Positions 43,734 through 51,274 of a stretch of DNA of 64,000 nucleotides are shown one piece after another. The position numbers were made by a program, and so were the translations under genes. Numbering within the stretch: the stretch's first letter is position 1; each line of letters opens with the position of its first letter. The DNA is from Nitrincola salilacus (GTDB lineage Bacteria > Pseudomonadota > Gammaproteobacteria > Pseudomonadales > Balneatricaceae). The DNA lies in NCBI RefSeq assembly GCF_046271865.1, contig NZ_CP176580.1, positions 3,968,001 through 4,032,000 of the forward strand, in the 5' to 3' direction. The notes beneath the pieces were generated by a model. It was given only the letters and a program-made list of their open reading frames with translations. It was not told where the DNA came from and did not search any database.

Positions 43734-44414
43734 ATGAACACACGAGAAAACTGGAACTTAGAGTACAGCCATATTAATTCCATCCCCTCATCTTCCCGTA
43801 CGGAACCGGCTCACGGATTAGTTAAAATCAAGGATCTATGCGTAGTAAATGAAGAATCAAAAAAAATATTAGACTTAGGGTGTGGAAACGGACGGAATGC
43901 GATACATCTATTAGGTCATGGCTTCGAGGTTGAATGCATTGACTTCTCTGATGAAGCTCTAAGCATTTTCAAGAGTAAGCTAATAACTGAACCCCAAGAT
44001 AAATTACGGATTACATGCGCAGATATCACTCAGGGGCTCCCGTATAATAATGATGAATTTAATTTCGTACTAGATTCATACTGCCATTGCCATTTTACAG
44101 AATTTGAAAAGTGGAATTACATATTGAGCGAAATCATCAGAGTTCTAAAAAAAGGAGGGAAACTGGTATCTATTCAGCTATCAACTGAAGACACATATTA
44201 TAAAAGCAAGAAGAAAACTGGTTTTGAAGGAGGATTTATTAGTCAAGATGATATAAATGGTTTTGAAAAAATACACATGTCAGATATCAATTATGAGCAA
44301 CAGCTGTCAAAATTCGGACTAACCGTGTCTAGCCAGCACGTGAAGTTTGAAGACACTGTATCAGGAATTATTTATGTAAGAGATGTTGTAATATACTGTG
44401 CGGAAAAGAAATGA
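43734..44414 (+). CDS. class I SAM-dependent methyltransferase
   Basis: 226 residues. NWNLEYSHI at the start is typical of small-molecule methyltransferases of the TehB/thiopurine type. Motif I is ILDLGCGNGRNAIHLL, motif II VECIDFSDEAL, then FNFVLDSYCHCHF and a post-motif VLKKGGKLVSIQLS. Target unknown. Its stop overlaps the start of the next gene (ATGA), so it heads a coupled three-gene operon. Confidence 0.8.
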   Translation: MNTRENWNLEYSHINSIPSSSRTEPAHGLVKIKDLCVVNEESKKILDLGCGNGRNAIHLLGHGFEVECIDFSDEALSIFKSKLITEPQDKLRITCADITQGLPYNNDEFNFVLDSYCHCHFTEFEKWNYILSEIIRVLKKGGKLVSIQLSTEDTYYKSKKKTGFEGGFISQDDINGFEKIHMSDINYEQQLSKFGLTVSSQHVKFEDTVSGIIYVRDVVIYCAEKK

Positions 44415-45081
44415 ATAAAGAAGATATAGACCCATCCTCCGGCCGCTTTATCGACCCACTTTTTGCAATAATAATTGGAACCTCATTGAATGAGACACTA
44501 TTAAAGTGGATCAAGTTAAATTCATTTCCTGATTTACTACATATTTATATTGTAGTCCTTGGTTTTATAAACATTCTATTAAGCTGGTATGGCTATCACA
44601 AATCTGTGAAGAAAAAACCTATATTGGGATCTCTTCGATTTTCCATCACAATCATTCTACTTCCGACATACTTAATGAGCATTATCTTTTATGATAGACC
44701 TTTGATATATACGATATTGATTTATGCTGGAATTTTTTCACTTTGGAGCATTTGGGAGTGGCTTGCCAGCTTAGAACACTCCACAAACGAATCTCTTTTT
44801 AAAATATTTTTTTAAGCTTTTGGAATTGGTTTACTGCGGGCGCATTAGCTCTTCACATTTTCTATCAAACCAAGTACGGAGAATATTACCCCGATTTTAT
44901 AAAAAACAATCTAGAATTAGCCTGCATCGCACTAATTAACATAGCAATTTTTTCCCTTCGAATATATAAAAGCAGATCAGAAAATAAACACGGCGCAGCA
45001 GCAGTATTTATTGAAGCTCTGAGAATATTATTAATAAACTCGCAGCCCAAAGCTGGCAACGAGGAAAAGGATAAAAAATGA
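44411..45081 (+). CDS. multi-helix membrane protein interrupted by a frameshift at a T7 run
   Basis: The first 134 codons (44411-44815) encode about four membrane helices and stop right after ATA-TTT-TTT. In the -1 frame the coding continues as SFWNWFTAGALALHIFYQTK and on to NEEKDKK, adding about 88 residues and two more hydrophobic segments. It stops at 45079-45081 in an ATGA overlap with the kinase-like gene. The overlap at both ends argues that the ~223-residue product is the original gene. The break could be a real mutation, a sequencing error in the T run, or slippage on the seven Ts. Function unknown. Confidence 0.65.
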
Positions 45082-45656
45082 CCAAGGGAAGGTTTATTCT
45101 TATTGAAGGCTTTGATGGGGTCGGTAAAACAACTCTATCTCTCAGGATCGCAGACCGCTTGGGATATGAATACCATAAATCACCTGAAGGTGCATTTCTG
45201 GCAGCCAGAGCAACCTTCGATACATCTACTACAGAAACGGTAGATAGACTTTCATACTATTCCGGAGTTGCTTTGCGTAACTCTATCATTACTGAGCAGC
45301 GCACCGCCTCAGGCATTAATGTCATCATGGATCGATACTACCACTCATCAATTGCATATCATTACGATGAGTACTACAAACAATGCAAGAGATTGAAGCA
45401 CTTTTACGAGGCCTTGTTCCAGCCAGACTTAATATTTTGCATTGAGCTTGACTTTAAAACAATCAAAGATAGAAAAAACTTTGCAGGCCACCCGACTCTA
45501 CCGGATGATGAGATTTTTATTAGAGAAGACCTTCATCAGAATATAACAAAAATTTATCGAACAATACTGCCAGATAGTACTATATTTATTAGCAACACTG
45601 ACGCTATCGAAATAGTCGAAAATGAAATTTTGAAAACGATTATAGAGAGGCTGTGA
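45078..45656 (+). CDS. thymidylate-kinase-like nucleotide kinase
   Basis: 192 residues, dTMP-kinase fold. P-loop GFDGVGKTT (residues 11-19), the base/phosphate site DRYYHSSIAY (DRY replaces the usual DRF/DRY), and FCIELDFKTIKDRKNFAG as lid region. The housekeeping tmk is expected elsewhere. Position in an accessory operon, coupled by ATGA to a membrane protein and a methyltransferase, suggests a specialised substrate (inference). Confidence 0.78.
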   Translation: MTKGRFILIEGFDGVGKTTLSLRIADRLGYEYHKSPEGAFLAARATFDTSTTETVDRLSYYSGVALRNSIITEQRTASGINVIMDRYYHSSIAYHYDEYYKQCKRLKHFYEALFQPDLIFCIELDFKTIKDRKNFAGHPTLPDDEIFIREDLHQNITKIYRTILPDSTIFISNTDAIEIVENEILKTIIERL

Positions 45657-46146
45657 TCAATCTCTTAATATGAGATAATTTGGCTAATTTATCACAACGA
45701 ATAAATTCATGCCATGTGCTCTCGACTCACTTTTTCCGACAACAAATTTTCCAGTAAACGCCGCCAGTGACATCTTTGTCTAGGAAGGGTGCTTTGCTAA
45801 CTTTCCACTGCATGCATGCTGTTTAATGGGTCGCGATAGGAATGCCGGTTACCCGGCACCCTTCGCACAGATCCCAGCGTGCACTACTAATGCACTGGGC
45901 TCCTACCTCAGGTTTTGGCGTCGAAACGTGCTTTTGGATAGGGGTGTAATATACGTATTGTTGGCACAAAGTATTTACAGAGTCTACTAAACCGATTCCA
46001 ATTCATTCTGTGTCGTTGGCTCAGGGAAATATCATGTAACTCCTTGCTATCACTGGCTTTGATCCGAACTCAAATACAAGATAATTGGTGTCAATCAACA
46101 AAATATGCTCTGATGCGGATACAACGACATATCAGCTATCCCTATG
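45657..46146. other. decayed mobile-element region, left part
   Basis: No intact gene. It contains the group II intron tail listed separately and anonymous AT-rich sequence before the ISAs1 remnant. Confidence 0.5.
45838..45906 (-). mobile_element. group II intron 3' end (domains V-VI) remnant
   Basis: On the minus strand, GAGCCCAGTGCA...TGCACGCTGGGATC (45870-45902) has domain V form: AGC triad at positions 2-4, a lower stem with one mismatch, a GC bulge and an upper stem. It is followed by GGGTGCCGGGTAACCGGCATTCC, a domain VI-like hairpin. No maturase/RT is attached on this strand, so only the tail remains. Confidence 0.55.
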
Positions 46147-46378
46147 AATCCACAAGACTTACTCAGCCATTTTTCAATTATCTTGAATGGCTGAAGTATT
46201 ATGGTGTTTTGATAACGGTATCCCGAGCCACAATACGATTGCACGCGTGATAGGTCGCCTCCATCCCAGCTGGATGCAGAGCTGTCACACCCTGACAGAG
46301 GGCAGCATCATAGCGATTGATGGCAAGACACTGCGGAGTTCTTACGACAAGAGTCGGCGGCGTTGTAGTCCAAAATAA
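46147..46378 (+). mobile_element. ISAs1-family transposase remnant
   Basis: Pieces of an ISAs1 transposase in shifting frames: MNPQDLLSHFSII at 46147, LEWLKYYG next, then from 46187 FDNGIPSHNTIARVIGRLHP, followed by IAIDGKTLRSSYDKSR carrying the family's catalytic Asp. Frameshifts and internal deletions make it non-functional. Terminal inverted repeats were not found. Confidence 0.75.
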
Positions 46379-46433
46379 CGTCCTCACCCCCCTTTACGGA
46401 CTTTTAGCACTGTTGCTGACAACAGGACACGAT

Positions 46434-46781
46434 CAGCTTCCAGGGCTATCGCGAGCACTGCCGAGAGTATGCATTGAAGCATCAGTGCCTACGGCGAGAG
46501 AACCAGCCGGATGCTCGCCAAATCAGTTTTACACTGGGCGATACTAAAAAGACTCCAGGCTTTATTGAGAAGATGAAGCAGAAGATCGACAGCCCGATGG
46601 GGCGGCATATCTACAGCCAGCGATTGGGTACTGTGGAACCGGTATTTGGCAATCTGGAGTGCAACAAGGGGCTGAATCGGTTTACCTTAAGAGGCAGAAC
46701 CAAAGTCAATGCCCAGTGTTGATGTATTGTCTGGTGCATAACATTGAGAAGATCGCGACACAGGGTCAGCAGCGTCACTGA
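46434..46781 (+). mobile_element. IS1182-family transposase C-terminal remnant
   Basis: The frame from about 46434 encodes FQGYREHCREYALKHQC, then KMKQKIDSPMGRHIYSQR, LGTVEPVFGNL and GLNRFTLRGRTKVNAQ, all typical of the C-terminal DDE part. It stops near 46722, and the family ending LMYCLVHNIEKIA continues in another frame. One lost G (CAGTG-TTG for CAGTGG-TTG) explains the break. The N-terminal half is gone. Confidence 0.78.
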
Positions 46782-46929
46782 GTGGCAGCTGGCGCTGATG
46801 AAGCTGCGTCAAGCGCATCGCGTACTGAATACAGGCTGTTTGAATGGGTGATTGATATCATCAGTTCGAGCGGGGAATAATCACCAGAATGAAGGACGAG
46901 CTGTTGATGCTGGGGGGTTTGATTTCAAA

Positions 46930-47808
46930 ATGTCTAATCCGACAGGCTCGTTAGGCATGATAGGACACAAAGTGACCTTAGAAGACTCTGTAAATGAGGT
47001 GTTAAGAAAAATTGGAAGAAATATGATGCTCTTCCAACAGCTTGAGAGCTTATTGAAGCACATCGTTACTAATGGGAATTTTTCAGGCTACGCAAGCAAT
47101 TTTAAAGAATCACATGTACGCCGAGCCGCCTCTATCGGCAAGCAAACAATGGGAACACTTATCGGGCAATATGTTGAAAGCTCTAATCCTAATTACGAAG
47201 AATGCCAATCTGATCCTAACGAAATAACTGAACCATTTATTTCATTTAGCTTTCGTATCGAGTGTGACTCTGTATATTTTGAAACAAAAAAGAAAGAGCT
47301 GGCCAGAATGGTGGCTGAAAGAAATGAGTTGGTTCATCATTTGCTACCTTACTTCGATACAACCTCAGCTGAACGCTGTGAAAGTCTTGGGAAAAAGCTC
47401 GATCGCCAGAGTGACAATATCAGAAAAGAGATAGCAGAATTAAAATCAAAGGCAACTATGTTGCACGAGGGAAGGAAGCAAATGGCCGACTTCCTTCTAT
47501 CCGAAGAAGGAAAGAGGCAAATTGAGTTGTCTTTCCTACGCCAAAGTCGGCTAGTTATCCTGCTTGGCGATATTGCTATTCAAACCAAAAGGTCTGACGG
47601 GTGGGCGTTACTGACTGTCGCCGGCCACCTCGTTAAGCAACATGCGCCAGAAGAAATAGCTCTATTAAAAGAGCGATATGGCCACAAATCATTAAAGAGG
47701 CTAATGCTCGCAACTGAGATTTTTGATTTTAATGAAGAGAATACAGAAAAAGGCGGTATTAGAGTATTGTACAGACTTAAACCCGGATGGGAATTATCAA
47801 GTGCCTAA
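46930..47808 (+). CDS. hypothetical protein with a LOTUS/OST-HTH-like C-terminus
   Basis: 292 residues from MSNPTGSLGM; the frame opens 26 codons earlier inside IS-derived sequence. A largely helical middle (about 60-210) includes MVAERNELVHHLLPYF and a charged coiled coil. The C-terminal ~70 residues (DGWALLTVAGHLVKQHAPEE, then KSLKRLMLATEIFDF and GGIRVLYRLKPGW) look like an OST-HTH/LOTUS winged helix, a fold that binds RNA. No catalytic motif. Flanked by transposase debris. Confidence 0.6.
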   Translation: MSNPTGSLGMIGHKVTLEDSVNEVLRKIGRNMMLFQQLESLLKHIVTNGNFSGYASNFKESHVRRAASIGKQTMGTLIGQYVESSNPNYEECQSDPNEITEPFISFSFRIECDSVYFETKKKELARMVAERNELVHHLLPYFDTTSAERCESLGKKLDRQSDNIRKEIAELKSKATMLHEGRKQMADFLLSEEGKRQIELSFLRQSRLVILLGDIAIQTKRSDGWALLTVAGHLVKQHAPEEIALLKERYGHKSLKRLMLATEIFDFNEENTEKGGIRVLYRLKPGWELSSA

Positions 47809-47915
47809 CACGCAGCTACAGGCGACCCATGCAGTTCCCCCACGCTTTAGTGGAAGCCCTCCCCTGATGCCGAGCTTATGCTGCAACCATATATGATGAG
47901 AATATAGGTCTATAA

Positions 47916-48209
47916 ATGAAAAAAAGTGATTGGATTTGGGTTTCTATACGGATATTTGGCATTTACCTATTGGTTCTTGCAATTATCTCTATTCCAGATG
48001 CGATAGGCATCATCTATGGGTTAGTCAACATGGCTGATGCTGCAAATAGTTCTTCAGAGCTCGCATCATTCGTCAACTCTCTATACGAAGCTGCCCTGAT
48101 AAAGGGAGCAACTACGATGTCGCAGCTAGCGATTTTTTCGGTAGCGGCCTATTATTTTTTACGTCATGGAAAACTTATCCACAAGATGGCAAATAATAAC
48201 AATGAGTAA
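47916..48209 (+). CDS. small 2TM protein, copy A of a tandem duplicate
   Basis: 97 residues: MKKSDWIWVSIRIFGIYLLV, then an ISIPDAIGIIYGLV segment, a polar Ser-rich loop and a second helix SQLAIFSVAAYYFLRHGKLI. Two membrane helices, short cytosolic tail. Its last codons overlap the start of a paralogue by 8 bp. No family name known to me. Confidence 0.7.
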   Translation: MKKSDWIWVSIRIFGIYLLVLAIISIPDAIGIIYGLVNMADAANSSSELASFVNSLYEAALIKGATTMSQLAIFSVAAYYFLRHGKLIHKMANNNNE

Positions 48210-48498
48210 AAGTGAATGGATTTGGGTTGCCATACGGTTATTCGGAATTTACCTGCTGGTTCTTGCATTTATTTCTATTCCAGATGCAATTGGTAACATC
48301 TATGCGCTGGTGTACATGCTTGACACTACTGGTAATTCTTCAGATTCAGCGTCTATGGTAAACTCACTGCGCAAATCTGCCAAGGCTGCGGGGTCGAAAG
48401 CAACGGCACAGCTTGTCATTTTTCTAGTAGCAGCCTACTATTTTTTACGTCATGGAAAAGCCATCCATAAACTGGCAAACCATGAGAAAAATAACTGA
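48202..48498 (+). CDS. small 2TM protein, copy B of a tandem duplicate
   Basis: 98 residues from MSKSEWIWVAIRLFGIYLLV; the paralogue of the preceding gene through its whole length (shared IYLLVLA, ISIPDAIG, AAYYFLRHGK, IHK). The loop between the helices differs most. The start ATG lies inside the end of copy A (ATGAGTAA), so they are translated together. Confidence 0.7.
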   Translation: MSKSEWIWVAIRLFGIYLLVLAFISIPDAIGNIYALVYMLDTTGNSSDSASMVNSLRKSAKAAGSKATAQLVIFLVAAYYFLRHGKAIHKLANHEKNN

Positions 48499-48615
48499 TG
48501 ATGTCACAGCAACAGTGTGGATTTCTGCATGATGTGAACCCTTGATCTAACGGATCCGAGGCGAACAATTTCCGAATATTGATTTCAATCATATAGATCT
48601 AAAGCAGGATAAAAA

Positions 48616-48921
48616 ATGGTTACATGCTATCTGAAATACATCATAGACCCATACAAACTCAGCGAATTCGAACACTATGCAAAATTGTGGATACCTCTGG
48701 TAAACAAATTTGGAGGCACGCACCACGGATACTTCCTTCCATCCGAAGGCTCCAACAACATCGCCCTTGCTCTGTTCACTTTCCCCAGTCTGGCATCCTA
48801 TGAAGAGTATCGTCAAAAATCACTGCTTGACGATGAGTGTATGGCAGCCTTTAAATATGCTGAAGAAACACGGTGTATCTTGAGCTATGAGCGCAGCTTC
48901 TTCAGGCCAGTTTTCGATTAA
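48616..48921 (+). CDS. NIPSNAP family protein
   Basis: 101 residues, one ferredoxin-like NIPSNAP/EthD-type domain: MVTCYLKYIIDPYKLSEFEHYAKLW, GGTHHGYFLPSEGSNNIALAL, FPSLASYEEYRQ. Members are small dimeric alpha-beta barrel proteins of unclear function. GC content is closer to the core than to the island. Confidence 0.85.
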   Translation: MVTCYLKYIIDPYKLSEFEHYAKLWIPLVNKFGGTHHGYFLPSEGSNNIALALFTFPSLASYEEYRQKSLLDDECMAAFKYAEETRCILSYERSFFRPVFD

Positions 48922-49010
48922 TTTGATGCTTATGATTTGGCCGCCATGTGCGCCATCTGTCGCATCCCGAACGACTCCCAACACCAACACTTATAATAAG
49001 GAAAAAAGAG

Positions 49011-49373
49011 ATGACAATAGTTGCAACGCTAGCTGTCGTTTTTGTCGCTTTCATTCATGCTTACATTTTGGTGCTGGAGATGTTCTTGTGGGATAAGCCT
49101 GCAGGGTTAAAGGCCTTTGGCCAGACCAAGGAACGAGCAGCCTCCACCAAAGTGCTTGCGGCCAATCAGGGCCTCTACAATGGGTTCATCGCGGCGGGTC
49201 TTCTCTGGGGTGCTGTACAGGGAGCTGCGGGTTACGACTTCCAGGTGTTCTTTTTGCTGTGTGTCATAGTTGCCGGCGTTTACGGATCGCTGACAGCCAG
49301 CAAGAAGATTCTGTATATCCAGGCAGCACCGGGGCTTGTTGCGTTGGTCTTGGTGATGCTGGCTTATCGGTAA
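49011..49373 (+). CDS. DUF1304 family membrane protein
   Basis: 120 residues, four hydrophobic helices. Typical DUF1304 start VAFIHAYILVLEMFLWDKPAG, then ANQGLYNGFIAAGLLWG. AAGGA lies before the ATG. Role unknown. Its last 14 bases recur downstream of the next gene, at 50205. Confidence 0.85.
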   Translation: MTIVATLAVVFVAFIHAYILVLEMFLWDKPAGLKAFGQTKERAASTKVLAANQGLYNGFIAAGLLWGAVQGAAGYDFQVFFLLCVIVAGVYGSLTASKKILYIQAAPGLVALVLVMLAYR

Positions 49374-49404
49374 GCAATGCAGTTAAAAACAATCAGGAGG
49401 TTCA

Positions 49405-50124
49405 ATGGCAAATATCATGATCATCGGTGCCAGTCGTGGGCTTGGCCGCGCTTTTGTAGAGGGGCTGCCAGATGCCACGGATAAGGTTATCGGCATTTCC
49501 CGCGGGCAACCATCTGGCATCAAGGTACAGTCTGGGGCTGAGCTGCAGTGGATCGAGGCAGATATGTCCAACCCCATGCAAGCGGCGCAAGCGATCTCGG
49601 ATCGCGCACCCCATGATATTGACACGCTTATTTACAATGTTGGCATCTGGGAGGAGGAAGCGTTTGAGGACTCCTATCAGTTTGAGCAGGACACTGATGC
49701 ACAAATCATCGAGATGGTTAGCGTCAATATCACCAGTACTATCCTGTTGCTGAAGCGCCTGTTGCCAAGACTGTTAAGCGCCAGCAAGCCGCAAATCATT
49801 CTGACGGGCTCTACCTCGGCGCTACGTCAAGCTGGCAGGCCAGAGGTCACTTTTGCGGCGTCCAAACATGCATTGAACGGCATTGCCGACTCATTACGTG
49901 AGGGGTATCGAAAAAACAATCTGGCGGTTACCTGTTTGCAGCTGGGTTATCTCAACACGGATGACGCGCTTGATGTTCCCCTCTCGGAAGCTGTCAAAAA
50001 TGGTGAGGGTCATTTCATTCCTGTTCATGACGTAGTGGCAGTGGTTCGAACCCTACTGAGCCTGTCACCTTGCTCTTTTGTCAGAGAGTTAACGATGCCA
50101 GCTATTCGGGATGAACGGTTTTAG
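49405..50124 (+). CDS. short-chain dehydrogenase/reductase with altered active site
   Basis: 239 residues, Rossmann fold. The cofactor loop is IIGASRGLGRAF, YNVGIWEEE replaces NNAG, and the catalytic Ser lies in LTGSTSAL. The YxxxK motif reads FAASK: the general-base Tyr is Phe while the Lys is kept. Classical SDR chemistry would be impaired, so it may have another reaction or a binding role. AGGAGG lies before the ATG. Flanked by 14-bp direct repeats (49359-49372 and 50205-50218). Confidence 0.85.
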   Translation: MANIMIIGASRGLGRAFVEGLPDATDKVIGISRGQPSGIKVQSGAELQWIEADMSNPMQAAQAISDRAPHDIDTLIYNVGIWEEEAFEDSYQFEQDTDAQIIEMVSVNITSTILLLKRLLPRLLSASKPQIILTGSTSALRQAGRPEVTFAASKHALNGIADSLREGYRKNNLAVTCLQLGYLNTDDALDVPLSEAVKNGEGHFIPVHDVVAVVRTLLSLSPCSFVRELTMPAIRDERF

Positions 50125-50162
50125 CGGCCACAGGGTTATTCAATGTTACCAAACAGGCTGCA

Positions 50163-50366
50163 TGGGCCAGTTACATATGCCTGACTTTATTACTCGTGGT
50201 AATACTGGCTTATCGGTACGTATTTAAAGATACATTAGCCCTATATGCCAGTCTCATTGCAGTAGTCGTAAGATTATTCGTTTTGCTAGCTGAGGCCTCC
50301 AGACAAAGTCTAGCGCCTTTGTCCTTGCCATTTGCTAGAATTTATCGTTTACTAAAGTACAAATAG
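50163..50366 (+). pseudogene. possible remnant of a small membrane protein
   Basis: An open frame without a start codon encodes WASYICLTLLLVVILAYRYV, then hydrophobic ALYASLIAVVVRLFVLLAEA and a tail ending LLKYK-stop. The VILAYRY part matches the C-terminus of the DUF1304 protein upstream (VMLAYR), with 14 identical bases. Probably a duplicated, truncated tail fused to other sequence. Confidence 0.35.
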
Positions 50367-50539
50367 ACGCTAACAGCGATTTTATTGAAGAGGAAATTTA
50401 CTTCATGAGCTCCTGTCCATGATGGGCGCATACATGCTTATACACTGTTATGCACTTTAATATTACGCCTTCAGCATCATTCTAAGAGAAATTATGTTAT
50501 AGGCTTATGTACTCAAGAGATTTGAGGCATAAAAGGTTT
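50367..50539. other. AT-rich spacer upstream of the structured RNA
   Basis: No gene seen. It should contain the promoter of the RNA-SLATT-RT module. Confidence 0.4.
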
Positions 50540-50680
50540 TGTCCCAGAGTGTAGTTGTGTAATAGCGACTCATCTATTTTATAGGTGAAACTAACAATGA
50601 GGAGTTTCGGCTCCTAGCCTTTCATGGCTAGCCCTGACAAGGGCGGTACTCAATGTCACTATATATGGCACTCTGGGACA
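50540..50680 (+). ncRNA. structured RNA closed by a perfect 12-bp stem, upstream of SLATT-RT
   Basis: TGTCCCAGAGTG (50540-50551) pairs perfectly with CACTCTGGGACA (50669-50680). Between them lie four small hairpins: CATCTAT/ATAGGTG (50571-50587, loop TTT), AGGAG/CTCCT (50600-50615, loop TTTCGG), CTAGCC/GGCTAG (50614-50631) and GCCCT/AGGGC (50631-50644, loop GACA). The two middle ones share two bases and compete or stack. It ends 18 bp before a SLATT gene that overlaps a reverse transcriptase gene. A noncoding RNA serving as RT template or scaffold, as in several defence RT systems and retrons, is the inference. Confidence 0.72.
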
Positions 50681-50698
50681 TCTTAAATAGGAAACAGA

Positions 50699-51274
50699 AT
50701 GGCTCTATCTGACAACATCTGGTGGACTAGAAAGGCTAGAATTCAAACAGAGAAGCGGCTCCTTTCAAATTCGATGCAGGCACAACTGTTATTGCTCTGG
50801 TATTCATTTTGCTCTGTTTCTGCTTCCGTTTATTATTTGAAATTCAATCCTGATAGTGATTATTCTGGAATATCCTGGGTTGTTTTTTCTGTACTAATAA
50901 TGTCAATGTCTGGCTTTATAAATGGACTTAGCTTCAAAGAAAGGGCCTCACTTATAAAGGAATGTTACGAAAATTTAAATGGACTATATCATATAGCAAA
51001 ATCCAGTACAGATGTAGAAATAAAAAATTTGACACATGAGTATGAACAAGCTTTGAATATGTGCGAAAATCACTCAGATCGTGATTATTATATTTCTTTA
51101 TGTGAAGCACATCTTACTAGCGAAAAGCCAAATGAAAAATTAGATAGACACCCAACGAAATACATATGGTTTCTATTTTTTCTATATCATTTAAGACGTT
51201 TTTTAGTATTTCTTTCACTATATATTCTTCCTTTGTTTTTATTTCTCATAGTGGAGATGTCTCATGTCCGTTAG
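50699..51274 (+). CDS. SLATT-like 2TM effector protein
   Basis: 191 residues. The N-terminal RKARIQTEKRLL is followed by two helices (QLLLLWYSFCSVSASVYYL about 29-47 and WVVFSVLIMSMSGFINGLSF about 60-79), then KERASLIKECYENLNGLYHIA, a helical segment typical of SLATT domains, and a strongly hydrophobic C-terminal hairpin (about 157-187). SLATT proteins are predicted pore-forming effectors; one subfamily is coupled to reverse transcriptases. AGGA precedes the ATG. Overlaps the RT gene by 11 bp. Confidence 0.75.
   Translation: MALSDNIWWTRKARIQTEKRLLSNSMQAQLLLLWYSFCSVSASVYYLKFNPDSDYSGISWVVFSVLIMSMSGFINGLSFKERASLIKECYENLNGLYHIAKSSTDVEIKNLTHEYEQALNMCENHSDRDYYISLCEAHLTSEKPNEKLDRHPTKYIWFLFFLYHLRRFLVFLSLYILPLFLFLIVEMSHVR

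Noticed and set aside
45078..45656. Housekeeping thymidylate kinase tmk
   Set aside because: It sits in an AT-rich, overlapping accessory operon, away from holB/yceG-type neighbours, and its substrate-site sequence is divergent.
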